A DNA stretch of 64,000 nt from Alistipes dispar (GCF_006542685.1 NZ_AP019736.1:2716001-2780000); one strand, 5' to 3'; positions 45,416 through 53,563 are shown, counted from the first letter of the stretch. The notes: a model not told the origin generated them from the sequence alone. Made by a program: numbers and translations.

Positions 45416-46417
45416 TCAATTCCGGTCCGAGAGTCGCAGTGTTCCGTCGGTCGTTGTCCAGGTATATTTCCGGTCCACGTCGATGTAGCGGAGTATTTCG
45501 TCGAGCGAGAGGCGCAGGTCGATGCTTCCCGAGAAGGACTCATGAGCGGCTTTTTCGCTGCTGACCTCAATTCGTACGTTAAAATGGCGTTGCAACTTGT
45601 CCAGAATCTCCCGGAACGGCGTGTTGACGAACGACAGGCGTCCGTTGATCCAATCTGCCGCCAGCGCGGTTACGGCCGGGTGAGATTCGAACAGCCCTGA
45701 GGTACGGTCGAATCGTGCCTGCCGGTCAGGAAGGAGCGAAAGGCGGCGTCCGTCGGCTGCAGCTACCTCCACGCGACCTTTGAGCAGATCGACCTCGACG
45801 GTCCGGGCATCGGCGTAAGCCTGCACATTAAAGGAGGTTCCCAGCACCGTGACATCCAGCACGTCAGTCCGGACGGTAAAAGGGCATCCGACATTACGCG
45901 CAACCTCGAAATAGCCTTCGCCTTCGAGCCGCACCTGACGGTCCTTACGACCGAAATCGCTGGCATATATAAGTTTAGAACCGGCATTGAGCCATACCAG
46001 GGAGCTGTCGGGCAGCATGATCTGCGAACGGGCGCCTGCCGGAACCGTCACTTCGCAAAGGCCGGGCTCCGCATCAAGCCGGAGTACGAAAAGCGAGGCG
46101 GCTCCCACGACGATACCGACCAAGAGAGCGGCTGCGACACGCGTCCAACCAGCAATCCGCCAAAGCGACGGCCTGCGGCGGGATGCGGCGATCCGCCGCT
46201 CCGCCTCCCGGTACCGGGCCTTTTTGTCAGTTTCGAAACGGGGGATGAGCGACTGGGCATATAGGCGGCTCAGCTCCTCGAAACGCCTGCGGTGTCGTTC
46301 GTCACTTTGTACGAACTCGAGAAACCGGGCGATATCCGGGTCCGACAGGTTCCCGGTCAGGTAGTCGATAATCAGCTCCTCAAAATATTTTTCCATCTTG
46401 TCCAGTTTTGCATGCAT
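45416..46417 (-). CDS. FecR-type anti-sigma factor (beta-glucan PUL)
   Basis: The 333-residue protein has a cytoplasmic N-terminal region (YFEELIIDYLTGNLSDPDIA), a transmembrane helix at about 93-112 (ALLVGIVVGAASLFVLRL) and a periplasmic FecR domain: TVPAGARSQIMLPDSSLVWL, VRLEGEGYFEVARNVGCPF and VTVLGTSFNVQAYADA. The C-terminal NTPFREILDKLQRHFNVRIE forms the STN-like part. An in-frame ATG at 46396 would remove seven residues. A strong hairpin ends 15 nt ahead of the 46417 start. Confidence 0.92.
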   Translation of the reverse strand: MHAKLDKMEKYFEELIIDYLTGNLSDPDIARFLEFVQSDERHRRRFEELSRLYAQSLIPRFETDKKARYREAERRIAASRRRPSLWRIAGWTRVAAALLVGIVVGAASLFVLRLDAEPGLCEVTVPAGARSQIMLPDSSLVWLNAGSKLIYASDFGRKDRQVRLEGEGYFEVARNVGCPFTVRTDVLDVTVLGTSFNVQAYADARTVEVDLLKGRVEVAAADGRRLSLLPDRQARFDRTSGLFESHPAVTALAADWINGRLSFVNTPFREILDKLQRHFNVRIEVSSEKAAHESFSGSIDLRLSLDEILRYIDVDRKYTWTTTDGTLRLSDRN

Positions 46418-46431
46418 AATAAATTACGCAT

Positions 46432-46461
46432 GCGGGTCCTGCATCGTTTAGCAGGACCCGC
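46432..46461. repeat. Perfect 11-bp hairpin between sigma and anti-sigma genes
   Basis: GCGGGTCCTGC (46432-46442), loop ATCGTTTA and GCAGGACCCGC (46451-46461). The T-run is on the plus-strand side, where no gene ends. On the minus-strand transcript the stem follows seven A and lies 15 nt before the FecR start, so it may modulate the translation of the anti-sigma factor. Confidence 0.75.
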
Positions 46462-46484
46462 CGTTTTTTTGTTTGGACGGATAA

Positions 46485-47075
46485 TCAGGGTTTGAAAAAG
46501 GTCGTGAAAAGATAGACAGTCAGTAACGGTCCTAATTCGACACGAAGGCGGTCGAGAGCGTTCTTGATGTGAACTCGTACCGTGACGGGGTCGATCCGCA
46601 GGTTCTCGGCGATCTCCCGGGCGGATTCTCCCCGATAGAAGTATTGTTCGAAGACGGCCCGGCAGCGCTCAGGAAGCGTTTCGACGACAGCCCGGATACG
46701 TGTCTCCACCTCTTGTGCGGACAGAACCTCGAGCGGATGAGCGTCGGTGAGACATCGTTGCTCGGCAAACAGCAACAACTCCCGTTCGTAGCCTTCCCGC
46801 AGCCGACGGCGGAACAACTGCGAGCGGATATGGCTGATACAAGCGTTCCGGACGCTGTTGACGAGATATCCGTGCAAAGGGACCCGATAACGGCCGCGAT
46901 GTTCCCATATATTGACAAAGACGTCGTTGACAAGTTCCTCGGCGCTCACAGGATCGGGGACATAGGTCGCCGCGCAGGCACACAGATAGGAAAAATAGGA
47001 GTCATACAAGGCGGCGAACGCCGATTCGCTGCCCCGATTAAGTCCATCGATAATTTCCTTCCCTACCGTTTTCAT
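46485..47075 (-). CDS. ECF sigma-70 factor (beta-glucan PUL)
   Basis: The 196-residue protein has region 2 (FAALYDSYFSYLCACAATYV then EELVNDVFVNIWEH) and region 4 (LPERCRAVFEQYFYRGESAR then EIAENLRIDPVTVRVHIKNA). Region 2 has an unusual pair of Cys (YLCACAATYV). It belongs to the FecI-like class of PUL regulators. The gene heads the second PUL. It shares operon order with the first PUL's regulator, but sequence is only distantly similar. Confidence 0.92.
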   Translation of the reverse strand: MKTVGKEIIDGLNRGSESAFAALYDSYFSYLCACAATYVPDPVSAEELVNDVFVNIWEHRGRYRVPLHGYLVNSVRNACISHIRSQLFRRRLREGYERELLLFAEQRCLTDAHPLEVLSAQEVETRIRAVVETLPERCRAVFEQYFYRGESAREIAENLRIDPVTVRVHIKNALDRLRVELGPLLTVYLFTTFFKP

Positions 47076-47347
47076 AAGCGGTCAGAATCTGCATGGGGTT
47101 CGCCGGATAAAGATACGCAGACAAAATGAATTCATCAACAAACCCCCGTTTGTCTTAATACGCATTCAGAGGCCGATCCGTTTATATTATTGGCGACTAC
47201 CTACAAATAAAGTGTTAGGAAGCTGTTTTTCAGAAAGATATCAATTCCTTCCACACGGATTCGAAGTCGTTTCTAATAGCCATTCTTTATTATTCAGAAC
47301 GTTGCAATCTACAGTATCCCTTCACGGGGAAAACTTATCCGCGAGAT

Positions 47348-48334
47348 TCATTTCGGATAACGGAACAGATAAAAGTTATTCTTCTCAGAACAGGCGTTGT
47401 ATCCATAGAATATTTTATTCTTTTCATCGTAGAGAATATGGGTCAGTGGATGTGAAAGAGCAATCCGGTCCAACTGGCTGCCATCGTATCCGTAAACCTC
47501 CAATATGTTTCCTTCTCCGGATCCATCGCTCGCAAACAGACAAGCAAACCGATCGCCCATACAGATAATATCGTTATAACCGGACGACACAGAATTTTCC
47601 GGACCGGTTATCACGCATCGGGGCAGCAGATCCGTCCCCAAGAGTTCGAAGATTTCGATTCGATCGGACTCCATATAGGCTTTAACGAGATGACGGCCAT
47701 CCGTTGCAAGAAGATAGTCGTACTCCAAATATTGATCTTTCTCCGGATCGCGTTGTAAAAGTTCTTCCGCATAAGATACGACATTGCCATGTCGCAGGTT
47801 CACGATCGACAATTCATCTTTTTGGCGGTCAGAGGCCCGCATCGCATAGAATGAATCGTTCATCTGCAAAATATCGACATACGGTTTGAAAAGTGACTTG
47901 TCTTGGGTTCGGCGACCGACTATATCCAATACACATTCGGTCTCCAATGAATCATTCCGTACGAGATAGCGTGTCAATTTCCCGGCCGGAATATCGTAGA
48001 GTATTACCGCATTACGTTCAACGGTCTGTCCCCAGTTTGCCGCAATCAGCTCTCCCGGGCCCCGTCCTTTCCGGATATAGCTTCCGTGGTATTTCAACTC
48101 CGGAAGGCTCCACAATTGGAGGACACCATCGGCCTGAGACGTATATATGACAATATATCGGTCCGTCAATTTCCAATCAAGCACAGAGATTACCGAATCG
48201 GGCGTCACAAGATCGCCTTCCAGCGAGTTTACAACCTGCGGGTCTTTGATGACCGTCGGACAATTGGACCGCGTATCGGTACATGCCACGGCAATTATCG
48301 ACCAAACGAAAATAAAAGCGCATATTCTTTTCAT
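47348..48334 (-). CDS. 6-bladed beta-propeller lipoprotein, island B, distal
   Basis: This 328-residue protein has an SPII signal (FIFVWSIIAVACTDTR). The mature part shows propeller blades such as VLDWKLTDRYIVIYTSQADG, VLQLWSLPELKYHGSYIRKG and ILEVYGYDGSQLDRIALSHP, and RKGRGPGELIAAN, the motif shared with the 8.9-kb paralogue. It is in the same class as the genes at 8914, 22376 and 48756. An in-frame ATG at 48340 would add two residues. It is next to a truncated NVEALA remnant, so it was probably once the partner of that gene. Function is unknown. Confidence 0.78.
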   Translation of the reverse strand: MKRICAFIFVWSIIAVACTDTRSNCPTVIKDPQVVNSLEGDLVTPDSVISVLDWKLTDRYIVIYTSQADGVLQLWSLPELKYHGSYIRKGRGPGELIAANWGQTVERNAVILYDIPAGKLTRYLVRNDSLETECVLDIVGRRTQDKSLFKPYVDILQMNDSFYAMRASDRQKDELSIVNLRHGNVVSYAEELLQRDPEKDQYLEYDYLLATDGRHLVKAYMESDRIEIFELLGTDLLPRCVITGPENSVSSGYNDIICMGDRFACLFASDGSGEGNILEVYGYDGSQLDRIALSHPLTHILYDEKNKIFYGYNACSEKNNFYLFRYPK

Positions 48335-48376
48335 AATCATTTTTAGAGTATTTCTTTTTTAGAAAGGCTCTATCTA

Positions 48377-48505
48377 TTATTTAAAATATCTGCAACCGTT
48401 TCTACAATCACAACCGACTGCCACCGGATTGAGAGATTCATCCTGCGTCAAAGCCCCGATACTGGCATTCAGCAGATCGGAAGGAGCCGGCCGGTAGTTG
48501 CCATA
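48377..48505 (-). pseudogene. 5'-truncated NVEALA remnant, copy D
   Basis: On the minus strand GNYRPAPSDLLNASIGALTQ, then DESLNP and a short Cys-rich tail (VGCDCRNGCRYFK, stop at 48377-48379), is clearly an NVEALA gene lacking signal peptide, start and promoter. Directly upstream the sequence CCGGAGCACCCG matches the left half of the receptor terminator stem (compare 50411-50435). The deletion therefore ran from the middle of that stem into about codon 24. Four differences from the constant NVEALA segment suggest it is older than the intact pair. Confidence 0.82.
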
Positions 48506-48755
48506 CGGGTGCTCCGGTGTCTTCGCTTTTCGGGTGGCAGCCGGTCGAATCCTGCGCGAGCGAACTCAAGACGGTTGATCAGGCACGAGGTGCATCACGT
48601 GGGCTCCCCATAGGCCCGTCGGCCAGCGCATCGGCCGATCGTCCTTCGCAACGAACCTTCAGATCGACAGGAAATCCGGCTTCACTACCGCAATCCTTTA
48701 CGAGCCTGCATGCGGGAATATCCGACGAGCGTCAGTGAGCAGCACGAAGAGCATA

Positions 48756-49838
48756 TCAAAAATTTAAATCCGTTATATCATATTTTTGAAATTGCTCTGA
48801 AGTTCGGTCAAATGTATAAAGCGCGCCGTTTTTCAAGTCAAAGTCAAATGCCGTAGCCATATACGGAAGACGAATTTCAGCCAGAGGTTCACCGTCCCAG
48901 TCGAATAACTGGATAACGGGTGAAATTTTGCCGGGTTCCAACTCGAACTCTTTTTCAGTGGCCCCGAAATATAAGGCTCCGAAAAAATCCGGATAAGCCA
49001 GCAGATGCATGTAGGTGCGGATTCTCTCTCCGTACTCCCGGGCCTGAATGTCTTTCGTCTTATCGAGCCGCTTTCCGACGCAGATCGTCCGGGCGAACGA
49101 ACCGTCCGGAGCATAGAGGTTGATGTGGTTCAGCAGGGTAGGAGCCTCCACAACTCGCCGCCGGTCGGGATTGTATTGGATCAATGTCGCCAGAATGTTG
49201 TAGTTCCCATTGCCGGGATCGACTCGGGATTCGTTCAGAGGAATGAGACACAAGGGCTCCGTACGCCGGCCGTTTTCGATGAAATATCGGATTTGCCGGG
49301 TTTCGTCCGATGTTATCTCCCGGCACATGAAGGTTGAGTCGTTGATATACAGGAATCGGAATGCCGTGGATACTAAAGAGTCCTTTATCGTGGATAGATG
49401 CAACCGCTTGCTTTCAAGTGTTCGGGTGACATTGAAACACTCCAGCCGTTTCCGGACCACGTTGTGCAAAGTAAAGCATAAATCGCCTTTTTCCCGATAG
49501 AAGACCGACTGGCTGATCCACGGAGGCATGATGAACTCCTGAGGACCATTCCCCAATAGCAGATAACTCCCCAGATTTCGGTGGTCCGGTAAGGAAAGAA
49601 AGGTCAGGAATCCGTTTTTGTTTGCCGTGGAGAGAATCAGCAGGGAGTCGTGGACAATGAAATCCTGTGTGCCGATGATTCCGAAATCCACACTTTCTGC
49701 ATCCTGTGCCGTAAGCGAATAAGTGCGGGGAAACTCCCGGATATAACGAACTTCTTCGAAAGCCATGTGGGCTTCGGGATTCGTACTGCAACTGGACAAG
49801 ACGAGAACTATCAGTACGATAGCCAGACTTTTTTTCAT
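48756..49838 (-). CDS. 6-bladed beta-propeller lipoprotein, island B, proximal
   Basis: This 360-residue protein has an SPII signal (AIVLIVLVLSSCSTNPE). The blade pattern is as in its paralogues: FIVHDSLLILSTANKNGFLT, FLSLPDHRNLGSYLLLGNGP with PQEFIMPPW in the place of the G-R-G-P motif, and QLFDWDGEPLAEIRLPY near the end. It starts 51 nt downstream of the intact NVEALA gene with an intercistronic hairpin between. Sequence divergence from the other three propellers is high although their neighbouring NVEALA leaders are nearly identical. Confidence 0.8.
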   Translation of the reverse strand: MKKSLAIVLIVLVLSSCSTNPEAHMAFEEVRYIREFPRTYSLTAQDAESVDFGIIGTQDFIVHDSLLILSTANKNGFLTFLSLPDHRNLGSYLLLGNGPQEFIMPPWISQSVFYREKGDLCFTLHNVVRKRLECFNVTRTLESKRLHLSTIKDSLVSTAFRFLYINDSTFMCREITSDETRQIRYFIENGRRTEPLCLIPLNESRVDPGNGNYNILATLIQYNPDRRRVVEAPTLLNHINLYAPDGSFARTICVGKRLDKTKDIQAREYGERIRTYMHLLAYPDFFGALYFGATEKEFELEPGKISPVIQLFDWDGEPLAEIRLPYMATAFDFDLKNGALYTFDRTSEQFQKYDITDLNF

Positions 49839-49854
49839 AAATACGGTTTTAAAT

Positions 49855-49880
49855 AGCGCCCAATAAAATTATTAGGCGCT
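49855..49880. repeat. Intercistronic hairpin between NVEALA copy B and its propeller gene
   Basis: AGCGCC and GGCGCT close a stem extended by AATAA/TTATT after one mismatch (49855-49880). It lies between the NVEALA stop (49890) and the propeller start (49838). Island C has a different but equally strong hairpin at the same place. Confidence 0.65.
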
Positions 49881-49889
49881 TTGAATTAA

Positions 49890-50168
49890 TCAACATTCAC
49901 TTCTAAATGCATACCAAGTAGGCTTTCCTGGAACATATTCACATGTAGGACAATATCTTACCTGCATTGCAGAATCAGATGTAATACTATTAAAACACTC
50001 TCTTTTGCCGTTAGATTCTCCTGGATCCAACGATTCATCCTGCGCCAAAGCCTCGATATTGGCATTCAGCAGATCGAAAGGATCCGGCCGGTAATTTGCC
50101 ATATAGGCAGTTACAGCCGCGGCAGCCATCAATACGACAGCACCCGCAAAAATCAGTTTCTTTTTCAT
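49890..50168 (-). CDS. NVEALA family secreted peptide, copy B
   Basis: The 92-residue protein shares residues 1-51 exactly with copy A at 8633: a Lys-start hydrophobic signal (KKKLIFAGAVVLMAAAAVTA), NYRPDPFDLLNANIEALAQD and ESLDPGE. The 41-residue tail differs entirely (KRECFNSITSDSAMQVRYC, then PTCEYVPGKP and AFRSEC) and has four Cys. The six nucleotide differences in the shared 153 nt are all synonymous. The start at 50168 follows the conserved leader. It is followed by a propeller lipoprotein gene. Function is unknown; the layout is that of a constant leader with a variable cargo. Confidence 0.88.
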   Translation of the reverse strand: MKKKLIFAGAVVLMAAAAVTAYMANYRPDPFDLLNANIEALAQDESLDPGESNGKRECFNSITSDSAMQVRYCPTCEYVPGKPTWYAFRSEC

Positions 50169-50247
50169 ACATGAAAATTTTAGGTTAAAAAGGTATAGCT
50201 TTTCTCGAATTTTACAGTTATCATGAAACAATCTGCAAAATCCGCTC

Positions 50248-50280
50248 TAAAGTTATATACTTTCTATTTAAAAATGCAAA
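50248..50280 (-). promoter_or_regulatory. Promoter of NVEALA operon B
   Basis: Minus-strand TAACTTTA (50248-50255) and TTTG (50277-50280) with a 21-nt spacer, the same as in copies A and C. Confidence 0.72.
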
Positions 50281-50405
50281 TATTTCGACAAAAATCTTGT
50301 ATAATACACATGCCGGATATTAAGGCAATCAAAAGACACTCAAAGCGCAGACGAATTCACATATATAGTAAAATTATTTACAATCATTCTTTGCGGAGCT
50401 CGCAC

Positions 50406-50435
50406 AAAAAAAGACACCGGGTGATCCGGTGTCTT
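50406..50435 (-). terminator. Terminator of the outer-membrane receptor gene
   Basis: AAGACACCGG (50411-50420), loop GTGAT and CCGGTGTCTT (50426-50435) form a perfect 10-bp stem. It is followed on the minus strand by seven T. It ends the transcript of the gene at 50539-53484. Confidence 0.88.
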
Positions 50436-50538
50436 CGCTTTTCGGTCCGAAGCCGCCATACGGTCGGCGGTCTGAAAGGCTGTCTGCGGAAGGAGGTCCG
50501 GCCGGTGCGCATGCGAAGCGTTCCGCCGATCCTGAAAG

Positions 50539-53484
50539 TTACCGCGGACGGAACGGAGGAGGACCTCCCGGGCCGCCGGGCCCCATCCGACGGCGGCCTT
50601 CCAGGTGCTCCATGCCGTCGTAATCCTTGATATTCGTGGAGCCTTTCTTGCCGAAGCGGCGCAGATTGTAGGTAAACTGCACCATATAATAGCGGCCGAT
50701 CACGCTGTTCGTGGCGTTCTGCGTCCATCCCGAACCCGTCGTGCGGGCGAATGCCTTGTTCTGATTGAACATGTCGTTCACGCCGACCATGATCTCGCCG
50801 CGCCGGTTGCGGAAGACTTTCTTGCCGACGTAAACGTTGCAGAGCGTGTAGTGGCTGTCGTAATCGTTCGTAAAGCCGATATACTGCGTGTAGGCCGCAC
50901 TCGCCGTAAGCGTGAAGCCGAGCGGGAAGACCACCTTCAGATCCCCCTGCGCCGTATGGCTGAAGTAGCGGTTTTTCGAATCGGAGGCATCGAGCGAGTT
51001 GGTCGCCTCGTTGTACGTACCGTTCCACGCCAGCGTGAAATCGACGTTCTCGGAGATGTTGCTGCCCAGCACGGCACGGAAGTCGTATCCCATATTGCTC
51101 GCGTCGTTGCGCTCGCCGCCCGAAATCATTCCCGTCGCCGCATCCACCGTACCGCCCAACATGCTCGGGGTCTTGCTGTAAACGATGCCCGCCATGACGT
51201 TGAAGTTCGACTTGAGGAACCCGATCGGGAAGCCGTAGCTCAAGTGGGTCATCAGGCTCCGGCTGCCGTCGAGATTGACCGGCATGGAATAGAAGTTGGG
51301 CGTATAACGCTGACCGTCTATTTCGATCGAGGGATTCTGCACCGTATGCGTGGCGATGTAATCCGACGTGCTCTGGAACGAGAACATCCACATGAACGTC
51401 CGGCCCTTCTCGACGTTCGAATTGACGTAGTGGAAATTGACGCGGTGCGAGTAGAAGGGTTTGAGCCCCGGATTACCGTGCGAAATGTTCTGTGCATCCG
51501 ATATGTCGTAGACGCTCTGCAGGTTGGTCACCTCCGGATTGTCCGTATAGGAAGAGACGAACAGCCGCAGCGAGTTCTCACGATTGATGTTGAGCTGGCC
51601 CATCATGAAGTAGGTCACGTCGTTGTAGTTGTGGCGGATCTTCTCCGAACCGTTCTGCGTCACCATGCCGTCGAGCAACGAGCGCTGGTAGTAAACGTTC
51701 GCGATGAACGTGTTGCGCTCCTTCGAATAGCGGAATCCCGGACCGAAGCGATGCGTGGTGAAGTTGCTCTCGTAGGCGTTCGACAACTGCGGATCGGGCG
51801 TCAGTCCGGCGATCGAGAAGTCGCTGCCCGTTTCGTAGGAGCGCTTGTCGCGCTCCTGATGGTCGTAGGTGGCGCGGTACTGGAAGCTCACCTGCGCGTA
51901 TTTGGCCACCGGTTCCGTGTAGGTGAACTCGCCGCGCAGGGTATGGCTGCGCGAAGGCGCCATATCGCGCAGGTAGCGCAACTGCACGTAATCGTCCGGA
52001 ATCCATACGCCGGTCGCGGGATCGGTGACAGGGCGGTCGGGAAGGCTGCCCAGTTGGTTGGAGTAGGAAGTGGCGTTGTTCTCGCTGTCCGAATAGCGGA
52101 AACTGCCGTTGAGCGTGATCGTCCGGCCGTCCTTGCCCAGTTTGGCGCGGTAAACGGCGAATGTCCCGAGGCTGTATCCGCTGCGGAGGCCGTCGTTGAA
52201 GTTGTCCGTGCGGCTGTATCCGCTCTCGCCGTACTGCCAGCCCTGCGTCGTACTCCACGGATCGTTGGACTGGTAGCTGAAGTTCGGCCGGACCATCAGG
52301 TTCTGGTTCTCGGATATTTTCCACTCCAGACGGGCGTTGAACCGGTGGTTGAAGCCCTTCGTGTCGGAGTAGCCCGTCGTCGAGAGGGTATCGACGGCCA
52401 TCGGGGCCTCGTACCACTTCTGCGTCGTCGAACGGTTCGTGGTATTGGTGTTGTTGAAGAAATAGCTGCCCTGGAACGAAAGCTGGTCGCGTTTGCCCCA
52501 CGTATCGGAATAGTTCAGTCCGACCGCATTAACCTTCGCCACACCGCTCTGGGGCCGCATCATGTACTGGCCCACGCCGCCGCGGCGTCCGCCCGAACCG
52601 CCCGTGACGCCGAGAATGTCCTCGAACGAGAAGTTCTGCTGATTGACGTTGTTGAACAACCCGATCACCGACACGCGGCTGTCGCCCGAGAAGATATTGA
52701 CGTTGCCGCCGGCGATGTACTTGTGCTGCGACTCGGTCTTCGTGTCGGCGTCATAACCGTATCCGGCGTAGAGTTTTCCGAACTGTCCCTGACGCATGCC
52801 GGGCTTGGTCACGATATTGAGGGCCTTGTACCCCTCGCCGTCGTCCATGCCCGAGAACTCGGCCGCGTCGGAGAGCTTGTTGTAAACCTCCACGCGCTCG
52901 ACGGCCTCGGCCGGCAGCGACTTGATGGCCGTCGTCACGTCCTCGCCGAAGAACTCCTTGCCGTCCACGAAGATTTTCTTGATCTCCTCGCCCTGGGCCT
53001 CCACCGTGCCGTCCGTGACGGTGATGCCCGGCATCTTCTTCAGCAGGCCCTCGACGTCGGCGTCGGTGGTCACCTTGAAGGCCCCGGCATTATAGCTCAC
53101 CGTGTCGCCCTTCTGCGAGGTGCGCATGGCCTTGACCTCCTTGACCACGGTCTCGATCTGCACGCCCGGCTTGAGCTTCAGCACGCCGAGCGACACCTTC
53201 GGCGACGCGACGCGGAAGGTCGTATCGAGGGTGTTGTAGCCGAGGAACGATACCGACAGTCCGTACTCCCCGTAGGAGAGCGACGGAATCGACACCGATC
53301 CCTCGTAGGCGGAGGTGAGATACTGTTTCTTCTCCGGATTCCTGGCCGGTGTCACGGTCAGGACCGCGCCGACCACGCTCTCTCCGGTGTCGGCATCCAC
53401 GATCCGTCCCGTGACGGCCCCGGTCTGTGCGGAGGCCGCCGCCGCGAAGAGCGCCAGCAGGGTAGTCAGTAGTACGTTTTTCAT
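50539..53484 (-). CDS. Outer-membrane beta-barrel family protein (TonB-receptor-like)
   Basis: The 981-residue protein has a signal peptide (LLTTLLALFAAAASAQ), then a carboxypeptidase-regulatory-like domain (VTGRIVDADTGESVVGAVLT). A plug-like region with LLKKMPGITVTDGTVEAQGE, IKKIFVDGKEFFGEDVTTAI and VERVEVYNKLSDAAEFSGMD marks the OMP_b-brl_3 family, whose barrels resemble TonB-dependent receptors; the substrate is unknown. The C-terminus (RRRMGPGGPGGPPPFRPR) is a Gly/Pro/Arg-rich extension. The ATG at 53484 is preferred to 53499. A DUF4890 gene precedes it on the same strand. Confidence 0.9.
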   Translation of the reverse strand: MKNVLLTTLLALFAAAASAQTGAVTGRIVDADTGESVVGAVLTVTPARNPEKKQYLTSAYEGSVSIPSLSYGEYGLSVSFLGYNTLDTTFRVASPKVSLGVLKLKPGVQIETVVKEVKAMRTSQKGDTVSYNAGAFKVTTDADVEGLLKKMPGITVTDGTVEAQGEEIKKIFVDGKEFFGEDVTTAIKSLPAEAVERVEVYNKLSDAAEFSGMDDGEGYKALNIVTKPGMRQGQFGKLYAGYGYDADTKTESQHKYIAGGNVNIFSGDSRVSVIGLFNNVNQQNFSFEDILGVTGGSGGRRGGVGQYMMRPQSGVAKVNAVGLNYSDTWGKRDQLSFQGSYFFNNTNTTNRSTTQKWYEAPMAVDTLSTTGYSDTKGFNHRFNARLEWKISENQNLMVRPNFSYQSNDPWSTTQGWQYGESGYSRTDNFNDGLRSGYSLGTFAVYRAKLGKDGRTITLNGSFRYSDSENNATSYSNQLGSLPDRPVTDPATGVWIPDDYVQLRYLRDMAPSRSHTLRGEFTYTEPVAKYAQVSFQYRATYDHQERDKRSYETGSDFSIAGLTPDPQLSNAYESNFTTHRFGPGFRYSKERNTFIANVYYQRSLLDGMVTQNGSEKIRHNYNDVTYFMMGQLNINRENSLRLFVSSYTDNPEVTNLQSVYDISDAQNISHGNPGLKPFYSHRVNFHYVNSNVEKGRTFMWMFSFQSTSDYIATHTVQNPSIEIDGQRYTPNFYSMPVNLDGSRSLMTHLSYGFPIGFLKSNFNVMAGIVYSKTPSMLGGTVDAATGMISGGERNDASNMGYDFRAVLGSNISENVDFTLAWNGTYNEATNSLDASDSKNRYFSHTAQGDLKVVFPLGFTLTASAAYTQYIGFTNDYDSHYTLCNVYVGKKVFRNRRGEIMVGVNDMFNQNKAFARTTGSGWTQNATNSVIGRYYMVQFTYNLRRFGKKGSTNIKDYDGMEHLEGRRRMGPGGPGGPPPFRPR

Positions 53485-53563
53485 TTTATTTAATAACACT
53501 TGTTTGCACGCGCGAAGTTAATTCATTTCCCGCAACGGCGGTTCGACAGAGAGGCGAAACGGC

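Larger units (their letters stand above)
50015..50550 (-). repeat. NVEALA upstream repeat, copy B
   Basis: This is the counterpart of 8248-8786 in inverted orientation. Here the parts are in their apparent native setting: the true 3' end of the receptor gene (stop at 50539), its terminator, the promoter, the leader and the NVEALA gene. This makes B the likely source of copy A. Confidence 0.82.
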
